From: Ciona intestinalis
Lineage: Eukaryota; Chordata; Ascidiacea; Phlebobranchia; Cionidae
NCBI RefSeq assembly: GCF_000224145.3
Contig: NC_020168.2
Coordinates: 6,491,792 to 6,555,791, forward strand
DNA: 64,000 nt
Reading direction: 5' to 3'
This document shows, one piece after another, positions 34,201 through 57,382 of this stretch (position 1 is its first letter; the number at the start of each line of letters is the position of its first letter). Both the position numbers and the translations under genes were made by a program. The notes under the pieces are model-generated. The model was given only the letters and a program-made list of their open reading frames with translations, was not told the origin of the DNA and did not search any database.

Positions 34201-36493
34201 TAAGAAGCATTTAACAGATATAAGCTCAGCCACTATTAACAGTTACATGTGAATTGTAGTGTTGTACATTGATAGCAAACACAAGTAATACCTGTAGTGT
34301 ATCTGGTGGTGGTGGTGTGTCAATAATCACCCTCATAATATTAATCCATTCATCCATTATCTTTTCATTGAATAAATCCATGGGCAGTGAATACTGGAAG
34401 TAATTATAATATTAGAACTTTAATAATCATAAATGATGAAAGGAAATAGGGTAAGGATAAAACAATTACATATACTATCACTTGTTAACAAAGTTACTTA
34501 AATATCCTCAGCTAAATAACTTTTAACTATACATATATACTCTATGTGTAAAGTCCTAAAACGAGTTACTTCACAGTCCACATAGGGCCTAAGACTATAG
34601 GCAGCAAAAACAGTTAAAAATGCAGGAGAGCCAGGAATAATTCGACTCACATTTCTGTTACTTATTGGTTCTAATATTTACCGATGAAGACAGTGAAAAA
34701 AAATTCAGCCATCCTAGGTTTGGCACCTGCGTTTGGGACTTTGGATAATATAAGACACATTTGGCCATCACCCTAATACAACAGCCACACACTAACTTGT
34801 ATAAGGGCGTATAATATTTTGAGCAATTGTTTCTGCAACAATGCAGAAGAAGCTGAAGGATCCTCCATCAACTTCCGGAAGAGTTGGAGCATCACAGGGA
34901 GCAGCAACTTCATCGCTTCAATCACCGGACCTCGCGCATCAGGTTTCTTGAATCTGAAGAAAAATAATTGATATGGCGGCACATGTAGACTGGCATAAGC
35001 TTTTGGGGGGTTTTGGTAAAAACTATGTAGGCTGTGACTTGGGGCTTTGGGCTGTATAAATGCAACCATAAGTTTAAGTTTTGTATTGAAGTTTTGTACT
35101 GAATAAAAGTATGTAGGCTGACAAAGGCTTTTTCGGGTGATTTGGTATGAACTGTTGGGATGTTGTTAAAATACAGTTTTGTTAAAATACACCCAACAGC
35201 CCAACACTTATTGTTCCAGATGCATTTATCAAGTAGTGAATGCAATATACTTTAACTGTAATAAATTTTATAATTTTACCCATGATTCGTTACCAAGAAA
35301 TATGATTGTAACAGCCAAAAATAAAGTCCAGAAAATTGTATAATTTGTGTGTGCTACATTTTTCGCACTACCAGATCCTGCAATAATCTTTGGCTCTAAT
35401 GGCTTGTATACACACGCAGGTAAAAGCTATTTTCCGCTTTAACTGGGTTCACAAAACTTATGGTGCAACACTAGTTTTAAAAGTTAGGCATCCCATACGT
35501 CACATAAAGCCAACAGTAACACTCACTCATATGTTTTGACGAGTTGATATAAAGTAAGCAGAGCTCCCATCCATTCGCGTGGGGCTTCAGATTGAAGATG
35601 GAAATGAACCTCGTTTACTACGTTTGGCCAAACTTGTGGGAAATCGTGTTTGATGATGTTTTGGACGACAACTGTAAGTTGGTTCCTGTGGAAAGGTTTG
35701 ATTTTTAGGAGTCAAAACAGGGAAAGCAAGGTGGGCAGGCCTACCCTGAAACTTTCTACACTAGTCCGTAAACATAGAAACCAAATTTGTTTCATAGGAT
35801 TGTGGGTCTAACTATCGTTAGCTGAAAATATGGTTAGTATGTGGCAATCAAATTCCATGAAACATTGTTTAAACATAAGGTGTAACTCTTAACAAAACTA
35901 TTACACAGCAACTACCTTATAATATCAGGTGCATGAATTAAAGCTTTAACAATATTGCTTCTGATTAGACCACGGTCATTTTCATGGATTGAAAAAACGT
36001 CAGTAATTGGAGTTCCGTCCTTGTCCGTACGTTCATGCCAAGAATGGACGCACAAGTTCTTTAAATAAATTGCCCCTGATTGCCGCACAGCCATTTGTAC
36101 TTCGTCGGACATTACTAGTTGTATCAGAAGAGGGGAAAACCCGGCAATTTTGTGCATCTGTTTATAGTATTATGTTTGTAAGTAAATCTGTATACATAGA
36201 TGCCTTCTTATATACCAGACATATATGGTGTATTCATAAACCCATGCTCACTGTCCAGTTATAACATGGGTGTCTTCTTATACACCAGACACACATGGTG
36301 TATTTATACACCTCATGCTCACTGTCAAGTTATAACGTGGTTGTCTTCTTATACACCAGACACACATGGTGTATATACTATAACAAGCACCCATGCTTTA
36401 TATAAGCACCTGATCAAGTTGTTCTTCAGCCTCCTTCCTCAGGTTTGGGTTCATTGTAGCTTCCAATGCGTTGAGTATTTTGTTTGGATCCAT
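21672..36493 (-). CDS. IPO7: Importin-7/8 (importin-beta family nuclear import receptor)
   Basis: Minus-strand exons, 5' to 3': 36410-36493 ([16 protein letters not shown]), 35916-36157, 35527-35685, 34797-34953, 34292-34393, 33267-33349, 32876-32946, 32192-32340, 31592-31691, 30466-30574, 29970-30153, 29525-29732, 28970-29088, 28379-28601, 27824-27924, 27138-27260, 26521-26613, 26118-26204, 25537-25670, 25034-25176, 24288-24436, 23538-23662, and 21672-21775 ([10 protein letters not shown], ends PPPTLSP). Phases all match up to 23538. About 1016 codons are visible against ~1038 for human IPO7. Landmarks: [62 protein letters not shown], and the acidic loop near 24.3 kb. A ~40-residue stretch (NPxWYxxL region) before the last exon was not found and may lie in the gap at 22295-22344. 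One N at 32274 falls in an exon. Role: carries ribosomal proteins, histone H1 and other cargo into the nucleus under Ran control. IPO7 and IPO8 are not separable here. Confidence 0.95.
22345..22392 (-). mobile_element. SINE head remnant beside assembly gap
   Basis: The minus strand reads 'ggcgccgtggctcagtggtt' and 'taggcgcttgcattgaaacc', a tRNA-like A/B box head. The rest is lost in the 22295-22344 gap. Confidence 0.5.
22486..22624 (-). other. IPO7: Second, alternative copy of the importin-7/8 C-terminal acidic exon
   Basis: A 139-nt open segment after acceptor 'aatag' (minus strand) and ending at donor T|gtaagg. It encodes an Asp/Glu run followed by [15 protein letters not shown] and DEFVAFKQ, which matches the same part of human IPO7 as the 23538-23662 exon ([23 protein letters not shown]). 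Both copies start in phase 0, so either could follow exon 24288-24436. They end in different phases (1 here, 2 in the other), so they cannot share the same next exon in the same frame. Either they are alternative exons with different 3' partners or one is decaying. Splicing this copy straight to the last exon would create a stop at the junction. Confidence 0.6.
23008..23470. repeat. ~115-bp tandem/dispersed repeat, four units
   Basis: Four diverged units with 'gtctattacccaacactcag', 'gtgctaccatctagtcccca', 'ctgaggcagtttatagacac' and 'gtcttcagtgaggcacacct', in an intron of the importin gene. Single copies of the same family lie at 16060-16190, 17975-18055, 26655-26700 and 54705-54860. Confidence 0.8.
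26702..27022 (+). mobile_element. Full-length tRNA-headed SINE (best copy in the window)
   Basis: The head 'gccgtggcatagtggttagc' (A box) and 'gatgggttcaagg' (B box) is followed by 'gtgtccttgggcaagacact', 'ccagtggtcagtgtggtcac', 'taactcgtaagctggcacga', 'gataacgactgtcattttcc' and the 'ttcattcattcat' tail. It lies antisense in an importin intron. It resembles Cics-1-type composite SINEs of Ciona (recalled, unchecked). Confidence 0.85.
28208..28364. mobile_element. Short hairpin element (CAGTGGCGCAGCCAG ends)
   Basis: Left end 'cagtggcgcagccagggggg' and right end 'tgactgcgccattg' are inverted repeats around an A/T-rich centre. It lies directly beside the 28379-28601 importin exon. Same family as 29146-29216. 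Confidence 0.55.
29146..29216. mobile_element. 71-bp hairpin element with 8-bp target duplication
   Basis: CAGTGGCGCAGCCAG at the left and CTGGCTGTGCCACTG at the right are 15-bp inverted repeats with one mismatch. GTTGCGAG (29138-29145) and GTTGCAAG (29217-29224) flank it, an 8-bp duplication with one change, which is typical of hAT-type transposition. It is too small to encode anything. Confidence 0.7.
30605..30765 (+). repeat. Dispersed repeat copy plus C/G-rich hairpin remnant
   Basis: 'cacacactgcaatattttca', 'gactgtgggcatgcgagtgg' and 'caagttcccacccacaagta' belong to the 5960-6060 family. At 30704-30765 'caggggcgcaaccagggggg' next to 'gacagccccctttt' resembles the CAGTGGCGCAGCCAG element ends. 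Confidence 0.5.
31333..31483. other. Assembly gap (151 N) inside an importin intron
   Basis: A run of N between the exons at 31592-31691 and 30466-30574. These exons join in phase (G|AT), so no importin exon need be missing here. Confidence 0.95.
31950..32008 (-). pseudogene. Relic copy of the start of importin exon 9
   Basis: After an acceptor-like 'ctttctag' the minus strand reads [11 protein letters not shown], resembling the start of the true exon at 31592-31691 ([12 protein letters not shown]) in the same phase. The match fades after about 12 codons and no usable donor follows. It is probably a decayed duplicate. Confidence 0.45.
32460..32680. repeat. ~71-bp minisatellite, about 3 units
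   Basis: Same unit as the 15.1-16.0 kb array ('tcttatacaccagacacaca', 'acacctcatgctcactgtca'), in the importin intron between exons 7 and 8. Confidence 0.85.
33550..33845 (+). mobile_element. SINE copy in importin intron
   Basis: Head 'gtggtgtagtggttaagcac' with B box 'gggttcaac', body 'tgctgccaccattgttgtat' and tail 'aagcaggcacaaggtgtatg'. Diverged. Confidence 0.7.
36192..36385. repeat. ~71-bp minisatellite, about 2.7 units, in first importin intron
   Basis: Same unit as at 15.1 kb ('gttataacatgggtgtcttc', 'cagacacacatggtgtattt'). It fills most of the short intron between the first and second coding exons. Confidence 0.85.
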
Positions 36494-36598
36494 GGTGAGT
36501 ATTTGTGCGTGCGTACAATCAGGCATCAGACTTGCTTAGCAGAACTACTCAGCTGGCTGTGTGGAAACAAACTTGTAGGTTTCAGTGTATAAATTGTG

Positions 36599-36737
36599 GG
36601 TGCTAGTGAAGAATTCCCCCCCCAACTTATTTGCTAACCACTTAGGTGTTGATGGACGGTTGGGGGTTAGTAGTTAGTGGTTATATAGGGGTTAGTGGTT
36701 AGAAAATAAGGTGGGGGGAAGACTCTTCACTAGCACC
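36599..36737. mobile_element. 139-bp hAT-like miniature element with exact 8-bp target duplication
   Basis: Ends GGTGCTAGTGAAGA and TCTTCACTAGCACC are inverted repeats continuing into 'ccccccaacttattt' and 'aaaataaggtgggggg'. AAATTGTG occurs exactly at 36591-36598 and 36738-36745. An 8-bp duplication with TAG-containing ends is typical of the hAT superfamily. It sits ~106 bp upstream of the importin start codon, so in its promoter or 5' UTR. Confidence 0.85.
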
Positions 36738-37563
36738 AAATTGTGCAGTATTAAATAAGCCTAATACCATTAGGTATAGTAGCCTATGATATAGGTGGGT
36801 ATGATGGGTATACACATTCAAGGTTTTATAACTGGGCAATTTACGTGAGGATACATAGATTTATTTAACGTAATAGTACAAGGTAATAAAAAATAACAAT
36901 TGAAATGCTTAAGCATTTAATATAACCTTGGGTACGAAAATACGTTCGAAAAGAACTTTTAACCTAACTATTTACTATAGTTCCTTTAAAGTTACGTTAA
37001 TCGCGCACAAAACTATATTTATAAAGGGCCCGCAATACTTATGCGTATTCTAAACTCGTCTTTTACGACTGAAACAAGTTAAACTTGAGTTTAAAAAGCA
37101 AAAACTGAATAAAATTAGTCAAATTCCGTCACTGTACAAACTCCCGCCATTGAATATGAGCGAACATGCATTGCATATTTTACAGTGTTGCCAGATTTTG
37201 TTTGCTGTCGCGAATTAAGTTACGAGGTTTTGTGACTGTGCTCACTGCCACGTAATTAAATCATCTACGTTTTTTCAGTTAGGGTAATGTATGCCTAATT
37301 TACCATGTTTTTGACATACTACACAAGCTTTAGAATGATATTTTTCTTGGTGGAAAGCAATGTCAGGATAAGTTTATATACAGACTAGTTAAACGTGGGA
37401 CCTACAACTGTGTCTACGATCTTTACTATTTCATACATCTTATGGCAATACACCTCTTTAAACTTCCTAATTGGCAATACACCTCTTTAAACTTTCTTCC
37501 TAAAATGCCTAATTATTAAAACAGACTTTTGTATTGTTGTATTTGTTTAAACTTTGTATAAAA
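36738..37563. other. Intergenic region between NSRP1 end and importin start
   Basis: AT-rich; no exon recognised. It holds the NSRP1 3' UTR and presumably the importin promoter. The ~1.07 kb between the NSRP1 stop and importin ATG is too long for the tight spacing of Ciona trans-spliced operons. Confidence 0.45.
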
Positions 37564-40251
37564 TCAATCTGAATCGACAACAGAAGCAGAACTTGCTGCC
37601 TTTTTACGAGCAAGATATCGTTCTTTTGCAGACAACACTGTATCTGTTGTTGAATGTTTTACAAACTTTGTAGAATTCGTTTTACTTTTTTCTTCATCAG
37701 TGATTTTAAACTTATTGTCTTTTTTATCATCCCTGCTTCGTTTATTCGATTCTGAATTACTCTTTTCTTCACGTCCTCTCTCGTTATCTCTTTTACTTTT
37801 GCCTTCTTCATGTTGGTTAATAGAACTCCTTTCTCCTTCTCTTCTCTTATTATCCGGAGTTGGATCTCGATGCTTCCTCCTTGAAGAAGAGGTCCTTTCT
37901 TCCTCCCTAGAGTCCTCTCTACGATTTCGATGTCGAGATTCCTCTTTACGACTTCTGGATTCCTTTTGATCACTAGATCTTCTCTCTTTCTCTACAGAGT
38001 CCTCCTTATCCTTCTTTGAAGTCCGTTTCTGATCCTTGGATCTCTCCCTATAGTCCAGATCTCTTGAGTCTCTCTTCTCATCCCTAGAACGATTTTTTTC
38101 ATCATTTTTCCTCCTTTCTCGGTCTCCCCTTTTCTTTTGTTCCTCCCCTGAAGATCCTTCCTCTTCATCCGAATCTGAGAATGATATATCTGTGTCCGCA
38201 TCTTCATCATTATCTGGTGGAGGATCTGAGGTTGTTGCAGGAACTTCTGGTTCACTTGGTGGTTCTTTTTTAACACTGCGAAAATAAATACAACAAGTCA
38301 ACAATATTATAATCATACCTTCTTAGGTTGGTACATATATAATAAAAAATGTTGATGTATAGTATGGCTGACAATTTAGAAACTTTATGAAACCACCGAA
38401 TTGTAGCAATTGCCACAATACACAAATAATAATTTATGTAGCTATTGTGGCACGCCCAAAACTTGGTTAAATGGCATAGTTGTCTTTAGGGTCGATTTGT
38501 AAGCCCACACAAAATAATTCCATTACTGATGTTGTAAATAAAAACATACTAAAATACAAACCTTGTTTCACCAACTTGTCGGTTCAACAAATGTTTATAA
38601 AAACCACTAAGATCTCTTTGTTTCTTCACATCCATTGCATCTGGAACAGATAAACTAAAAATTACTCTTTCTGGTACATAAGAGCATTTTTTAAGGATTC
38701 GGTCAAAGTGCTTTGCACTGAAAACAAGGACCATGAGGAATAAATGCAAGAAGATATGTCAGGCATCAAACGTATTGCTACAACCCAATTATTGACCACT
38801 CAGCTGGAACAATGTCCACAAGTGTCTATTTCAAGTACACATACACCTATCGGAACTTGTATCTTACAATCACCATGCACTTCCATTCCAACCTTAACAC
38901 CTCACCTTCAATGGCTGCCATCCTTCTTTCTTCTTCTTCTTCCTGCTGTCTCTCTTCCATCCTCTTCTTATAAGCGGATGTTACGAACGCAGGTTTATCA
39001 CTGAACTGATCTCCCTCCATCTTACGCTCCCTTTCAATCTTCCTCTCTTCAACTCTCTGCTTCTCACGAGCTCGAGACTCCGCAGCTTTCATCAGTTGCC
39101 CGATGTATTTCGGCTGCCAAGGTTTACAAGTAATTGAAACAAGTTTTACAAATTTGCAGACATTCTTGCCATTTCCCTTATAAGCTTTATTTTAAATTTG
39201 GGGATGTTTTTTATTAATTTATATAATTTAATATAAATTTTGACCACATTTTTATTTCAAATTCCACATTTGTCCATTGTTTTAGGCATTTAAGTATCCC
39301 CTTTCCTTAACAAATACAATATTCATATTTTACAACTCACAGCTTTTTGTTTATCAGCAGACACAACAGCAGCAGGTGTATTCTTGATGGCATTTTTTTG
39401 TTTCATATCATCGTATATGCTGTCGTATTCGTAAACTGTTGCATCTTGTTCCATAGCTTTTTGTATCTCAATTTTTGTCTGAAATGAAAGTTATATTTAA
39501 ATGTCAGAAGTTATATTTAAACTGACAGAAAGTGTTGCTGACACCTCAAAGTACAGGCATTCATTTACATACAAGCATATATAACTCTATGGAATTGTGA
39601 TGTAAGCACTAGACATCTTAGTTTGTTTAGTTAGAAAATAAACAACAACTCAATATAAAAGGAACCCAAGGTTTTACCTGTTTTTTGACAATTTTCTTCA
39701 TAGCTTCTTTATGAATTTGTGCATTCACATCTTTATGTCCGTCTTCCTCCTCACTGGAGTCTCCACCAAACGCAGCAAGACGAGGTTTTAATATCGAACT
39801 TTTATTCAAAACTTTCTTCAATGTTGGTTTGTCTTTGCGGATAATGAGACCATACCTGTTGATATTCGTAATGGTGGAAATGTTGAAATTGTGGGTAAAG
39901 TATTATAATATATGAATTATCATGAAAAGTTAATATAATTGAAAGATAAAACCATTTATCTATTATAGGATATAAGCAAGTATGGTTTATCACTTTGAGT
40001 CCGCGTATAGACTCTGTGAGTTACTGTTTTGTAGCCAAATTTATCAAGTTTACAGTGCCACATGATCTAAAAAAACATGTGATACCGTTTATAAGGGACC
40101 AATGGGGCAATAATGGTGTAATGATGGTTGTCAGTCACCTTTATTCTTTACACTTGCAAATATACAAAACAGACTAAATCTGTCGCTCTACGGAGTTGCC
40201 GTGACTATTTATCATAAAACTAGTAATTACTTACTGTTTTGTGAAGCTCAT
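37564..40251 (-). CDS. NSRP1: Nuclear speckle splicing regulatory protein 1 (NSRP1/CCDC55)
   Basis: Six exons on the minus strand: 40235-40251 (MSFTK), 39678-39855, 39341-39478, 38906-39113, 38562-38640, 37564-38275; about 443 residues. Landmarks shared with human NSRP1: QYGLIIRKDKP at the N-terminus, QDATVYEYDSIYDDM, KPAFVTSAYKKRMEER in a long charged coiled coil, KQRDLSGFYKHLLNRQVGE, and a final SAKERYLARKK. The last exon encodes ~180 residues rich in RS/RD/RE/KD dipeptides, typical of nuclear-speckle proteins that affect alternative splice-site choice. It is shorter than the ~558-residue human protein, mainly in the RS-like tail. It shares a 337-bp head-to-head spacer with the zinc-finger gene at 40589. 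The mirror-image open frames on the plus strand are low-complexity shadows. Confidence 0.93.
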
Positions 40252-40588
40252 TTCCGCTTTAATCGGCTTCAAAACAACAGAAATCGTGCGGGCGTAAGTC
40301 AATCAACAAAATATCAACAACTACACAATACACCAATGTGTTCCTAAAACTTAGTTGCAAAATGATCGCAAATGCCCGCACTTTGCGCTTTATATTTTGA
40401 TGTTATAAAAAGGCTAAGTGCTAAAATAATTACTTGAAAACGTATTTTACTAAATACTATAGTAATTAAAAATTAACATATTTACTTAATTGGAGAATAA
40501 TGTGGTCGACAAACGGTTCTTATTATATACACCTTGGTATCTTGTATATATTTTGTCAGAATCACGTTGTTTACATTTTGTTTTTAAG
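40252..40588. promoter_or_regulatory. Shared bidirectional promoter region, NSRP1 / zinc-finger gene
   Basis: The 337 bp between two divergent start codons must contain both 5' UTRs and core promoters unless untranslated exons lie elsewhere. The NSRP1 side (to ~40400) is richer in C/G and contains 'tcgtgcgggcg'; the other side is AT-rich. No TATA box is convincing. Confidence 0.5.
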
Positions 40589-41940
40589 ATGGATACAGAC
40601 AGAGAAACATTAGACCCAAACAAACTGGCAAACTTCGCCATGAACTTGAAACCTGGCACATTGTGCAATTATGCAACTAGCGTAGATCATATACAACAAA
40701 TAAAACCTACTAAAGACATCGTCGAAAACGAAAAAATATCGATAAAACCAAACCAACATTGGATTTGTCCAAAATGCAAAGTCGTTTTTGAAACAAGGGG
40801 AAAATTTGATTACCATAAACGTACGCATAAAGAGAGGTACAAAATACTTTATTTATAATACTTAAAATAATTTACCCCAATGTTATATGTCAACAAAAAC
40901 ACTAGTATAGTTCAGTATACTATTACACTACTACAAGGACATTCTTTGCTGTCTGTTATACAATAGAGTTTTCAAGAGAGATCTTAATCTTACTACACTC
41001 ATGATTCTGGCACAGTTTTCTTACATACTTTTTCTTACAGAGTTTTCAAGAGATTTTCATGTTCAATTTGCGCAAAACTTTTTCCCACCAAGCAATCATT
41101 ACAAGTTCACTCTGTTGTTCATTCACAACCACAAGATCGACCGTTCAGCTGCAAAACTTGCTCGAAAAGTTTTCAAACTAAACAAAATTTACAAAACCAC
41201 ATGAACATTCATTTAGGTATAAAATGGCTGTATTATTTCAATGAAATAGCCTGTACCAGTACCAGACAGCTTCTCTATCCCAATATATTTCAATGTATTA
41301 CCATTTCGGTTGAAAATGTTATTTTAAAATCTGGTACAATGGTAGATTTAAAATATTTCTCCTCTGAAAGGATATCTGGTGAATCTCTTTTAAAAATTTA
41401 GCCTTAAACCATACAATATTTTTATTTTGTACAGATATTAAACCGTTTAAATGCAAGAAATGCAACAAGAGTTTTCGGGAGCAGTCAACCCTTACTAAAC
41501 ACTTGGCAACACACACTAAGGAAAAACACCATTCATGCAGTACGTGCAACATGAAGTTTTCACAGGTATAATAAATACATTTTCTATGATTATTACACTA
41601 TCTGTTTGCATATTGACTTCTGAAATTGAGGTAATGTTTTCAACAATAAACTGGATATTTATTTACCTCTCATTAACCTGTCAAATACCCTCAATTCTGC
41701 TCATTAAATGCTCTCGTGAGAATAAACCACAATCTAACCATGTCCTTTCCTTGATGTCTTTAGCCAGTTCTACTTTTTCCTTGACTGTTTTTATAATTTA
41801 CTCTCCAGGCAAGTTCACTACAGAGACATGTCAATAAGTTCCACCAAAACTTTGACAACTTCTCAGGTTTCTTGCCGGCCCTGGGAGCTGAGATAGTGGC
41901 CAACCAACTAATGCTGCTCGAAAACAAACTTGATCCTTAA
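40589..41940 (+). CDS. C2H2 zinc-finger protein, five fingers
   Basis: Four exons (40589-40836, 41041-41216, 41435-41565, 41809-41940) give 228 residues. The start at 40589 (MDTDRETLDPNKL) is preferred; an in-frame ATG at 40490 would add 33 residues of unconvincing sequence. Fingers: CPKCKVVFETRGKFDYHKRTH, CSICAKLF.., CKTCSKSF.., CKKCNKSF.., CSTCNMKF.. with the last His pair (HVNKFH) in exon 4. Linkers are short or TxEKx-like, so DNA binding is plausible. The C-terminus (NFSGFLPALGAEIV..) is not a known domain to me. An AATAAA follows the stop at about 41958. It converges on the ATP synthase beta gene. Confidence 0.88.
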
Positions 41941-42703
41941 CTTATTATCTTCTGTGAAATAAATATACCTCGACACTTATAAAAAAACCTGCCCTTTATA
42001 TTACCTTTGTTTAGTGAAGTAATTGGTGTTGAGGTTGGTTGTTAGAAGTTTCACCAGTTGTTTGAATTACGGTCCACTAATGTCTTTACCTTAACTTAGG
42101 TAGTTTGCAACAACTTTCATAATTTTACTGGCTATGTGTCTACACAGAATTTTTAAATTCAATATTATGAAACAACTTGCATAAAGTTTCCACATAAGAA
42201 TTTTCAAAGTCAGTATTAATTACAGTAAAATAGGTTTTGATAGTGTTGAACAGGTTAAATTTGGAACCAAATTAGCCAACTAGTCATAGTCGGAAATCGA
42301 GTCATTAAACATCCTCTAGCTATCTGCGAACGGTTGCATTTCCTACCACCAATAAATTCCACTTGCAACCTGGCACAACTAAGAAGAACAAGCTTTCAAT
42401 TCAACAGCTGGCGTTACTATTTCTCTTTTGGCAACTATGGATTATACACTAAGAAGTTGCAAGATTCCTAGCTAAGCCAAGTTTTGACAAGCTAACTAAC
42501 AACTAAACAGCCTAATAAATTAAAATCACATTTCATATCCGAAGGAACTCTTTTTATTTCACAAGATATAAGACTTTTCAAATTAAAATGAAACTATTGG
42601 TTTCCAAACGTGTTGAACTTGAAATAGAAATGGCACGACAGGAGATGTGGAATTTTGGTGGCACCTTCCAGAAACACGGAACAAATATAAATAAAAAGTT
42701 TCT
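41941..42703. other. Intergenic region between converging genes
   Basis: AT-rich 3' flanks of the zinc-finger gene (+) and of ATP synthase beta (-). No exon or repeat family of the window was recognised. Confidence 0.5.
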
Positions 42704-47407
<4,704 letters not shown>

Positions 47408-49174
47408 ATTGCCAAATCAAGGGATATAACGGGTCCTGTTTGAAAGGGCAACCACTTATACCCGTACCTGCTATAAAATGTAAGAACTAGTTGTTAATAA
47501 CTGAACAAAAACGAACTGATTATAAATAACCTCAACTTGAATTCGTTGAAACGTTCTCCGGTGAAACCGTTCATGCGTAACGTCACGGTGGCGACCTTGC
47601 CCCTGATTATAGTTCGGGAAATCCTAAATGACGTAATAATGTTTGGGGACTGAGAAATGGTGTTGAAATTTTACTCGTTGTTCAAATAAATGCGAATGAG
47701 ACAATTTTTATTGATTGTGTTGTTATCTAAAAATAGTTATTTAAGTTAATAATTTATATTGATAAAACTAAAGCCTAGGAAATCGTACATGCAAGGAAAA
47801 TAGAAAAAAATTATCTAAATTTAAAATATGAGAATAAATTTAGTTATTTCAATATATGTGTAAAGTACCATGTTTTATTATAACTATTATGCTTAATTAC
47901 GAACGAAAATTTATTTCCAATGTTTTCTAAAAACCTCATTTTGTTTATCATAATCGTTATATCTCTAGCTCCCACGTGCGGATACTAAATACGATAATAA
48001 CCGAGCAGGTGAGCGGATGCGAAAAAGAAAAAGTTTGCGGGTACGTTAAGTACTTGATCACTACAGTCGATGGTGGGCAGGTTGTAATATAGTACCCGCA
48101 ATGCTGGATGTATCTCTTGAGCGGATATTTAATTTCGGCACATATGGTAGAATTTGAGGCAAGATAAAAATAAGCCAGGTGGTGAAGCTTAATGTATTTG
48201 ATGAAGACGAGGCAACATGGTTAAAGATATCTTTAGTGGACCATAGAGACAATTATATAAGAAGTTGTTTTAGATCAGATTTACATCGAGTAGACAAGAA
48301 GCATCTAAACAGTATTCGATTATGTAAAAGAAAATGATTTTACGCGGCTACTTGTAAGCGGGCACGAGGTGTATGAAACAGAACACCGATGTTATAATGA
48401 CTGTGGTTGTCTCGCCATGCGGGAATAAGTAAGTTACATTCATTCATAATGGCAAATACACCGGATGGTTAGATGTAGCGGGTAATTAGTTGGCGTTATA
48501 TTGCGGTTGGGTGTTTACTTATAAAGGGCCTGAGGGTTTAGGTTTACAATAAATGAAGCCAAACTTTGCGACTTCTTATACAATTGTGGTTACCCAAAGT
48601 ATTTGTGATTTCGGTCAAGATTAACACAAGAATGCCGACGAAGAATAAGCGTCGAAAATTATCTCATATGTGTCGGGAGCTGTTTATTTGTGTCCAAACA
48701 ATTAGGCGATTATTCATGTTCTCTTAAACTGAGCCGTGTACGTCATATTTAAGTTATTATGAAGTAATAATGGGTGTTACGTGGATATTATATTTTGATA
48801 TGTTACGTCACACACACACCACATTGTTATCTCGGGTTCTACTCGTTTTTTTTTGTGTCAACGATTCGAGAAATCGGGATACGATAACAATTTAACAAAG
48901 CTAATTATTTGTTACGTCATAATCCGCGGGTTAATACTTGCTACCTTTGTGATGTCATAATTAATCAGAGCTTTAATTCCAGAATTACAAGAGTAGCCGG
49001 ATAATGATTTATGTCGTATGAATACGTGTTGTTTGCTAAACAATGAAAACCGGATTAAAAGACTGCCATCGGCGAACACGTTATGACGTAACAATAAACG
49101 AAAATCCGGCTCATCCAATCAGAGGTTCGAAACTTTTAAATAAAAACATTCTATTCACGTCAAATTTTCGTTGC
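47408..49174. other. Intergenic region between ATP5F1B and the modular protease
   Basis: Holds the ATP5F1B promoter side (CG-richer patch at about 47560-47640 with 'aacgtcacggtggcgacctt') and, at 48345-48450, a SINE tail ('cttgtaagcgggcacgaggt', 'cgatgttataatgactgtgg'). Several ACGTCA sites lie between 48700 and 49100. No exon was recognised. Confidence 0.5.
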
Positions 49175-56362
<7,188 letters not shown>

Positions 56363-56605
56363 ACTTCTTGTATATTAATATTTATAATTTGTTGTGTAAA
56401 GATACGATGATTCACAACCTCGTTTACGTTAACCACAATTGTTAAATTAATATTATTTATTTTAACTTAACAATTTCCTAAACACCAATTTACACAACGT
56501 TTTGTATAAGCACAAACAAATAATTCACACACAGCCCTTCAGAGCTACCAGCAGGCCGCATTTTTAGTCTCGTGGGTTGATAACCACTACCCAGGGATTT
56601 ATGCA

Positions 56606-57105
56606 NNNNNNNNNNNNNNNNNNNNNNNNNNNNNNNNNNNNNNNNNNNNNNNNNNNNNNNNNNNNNNNNNNNNNNNNNNNNNNNNNNNNNNNNNNNNNNN
56701 NNNNNNNNNNNNNNNNNNNNNNNNNNNNNNNNNNNNNNNNNNNNNNNNNNNNNNNNNNNNNNNNNNNNNNNNNNNNNNNNNNNNNNNNNNNNNNNNNNNN
56801 NNNNNNNNNNNNNNNNNNNNNNNNNNNNNNNNNNNNNNNNNNNNNNNNNNNNNNNNNNNNNNNNNNNNNNNNNNNNNNNNNNNNNNNNNNNNNNNNNNNN
56901 NNNNNNNNNNNNNNNNNNNNNNNNNNNNNNNNNNNNNNNNNNNNNNNNNNNNNNNNNNNNNNNNNNNNNNNNNNNNNNNNNNNNNNNNNNNNNNNNNNNN
57001 NNNNNNNNNNNNNNNNNNNNNNNNNNNNNNNNNNNNNNNNNNNNNNNNNNNNNNNNNNNNNNNNNNNNNNNNNNNNNNNNNNNNNNNNNNNNNNNNNNNN
57101 NNNNN
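56606..57105. other. Assembly gap (500 N)
   Basis: A round-number run of N between the protease and the EEP gene. The missing last exon(s) of the EEP gene may lie here. Confidence 0.95.
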
Positions 57106-57119
57106 ACCTCAAAAGTAAT

Positions 57120-57330
57120 ATAGGTGGATGCCGGGTTCGAAACTCGATGCTACCATTGTGGGTATATGTTTCTTTGGCGAAAATACTTAAGCGGTAATGG
57201 TTCTAATCCAATTAGCGCCCATATATTACTTTGTGGATGAATACTTTCATGATGGCCACCGGTTCGGAGCAATTACCGATAAGTGTCTTTTCCAAAGACA
57301 AACATGTCTACAATGGTGGCTGCATCAATT
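57120..57330. mobile_element. SINE fragments, two orientations
   Basis: A plus-strand piece ('gatgccgggttcgaaactcg', 'tgggtatatgtttctttggc') meets a minus-strand piece ('aattaccgataagtgtcttt', 'ccaaagacaaacatgtctac'). Confidence 0.55.
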
Positions 57331-57382
57331 CCCAAACCGTATCCTTTGGTCTAATGCTGGCGCTCCTAGACACAGTAATATA

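Noticed and set aside
37700-37969. Plus-strand Ser/Leu-rich open frame
   Set aside because: Exact antisense of the RS/RE-rich NSRP1 tail; low-complexity shadow.
56564-56605. Short minus-strand reading (WVVVINPRD) next to the gap as the EEP C-terminus
   Set aside because: It runs out of the gap in an open frame, but no SDH motif or acceptor can be seen, so it cannot be tied to the EEP gene.
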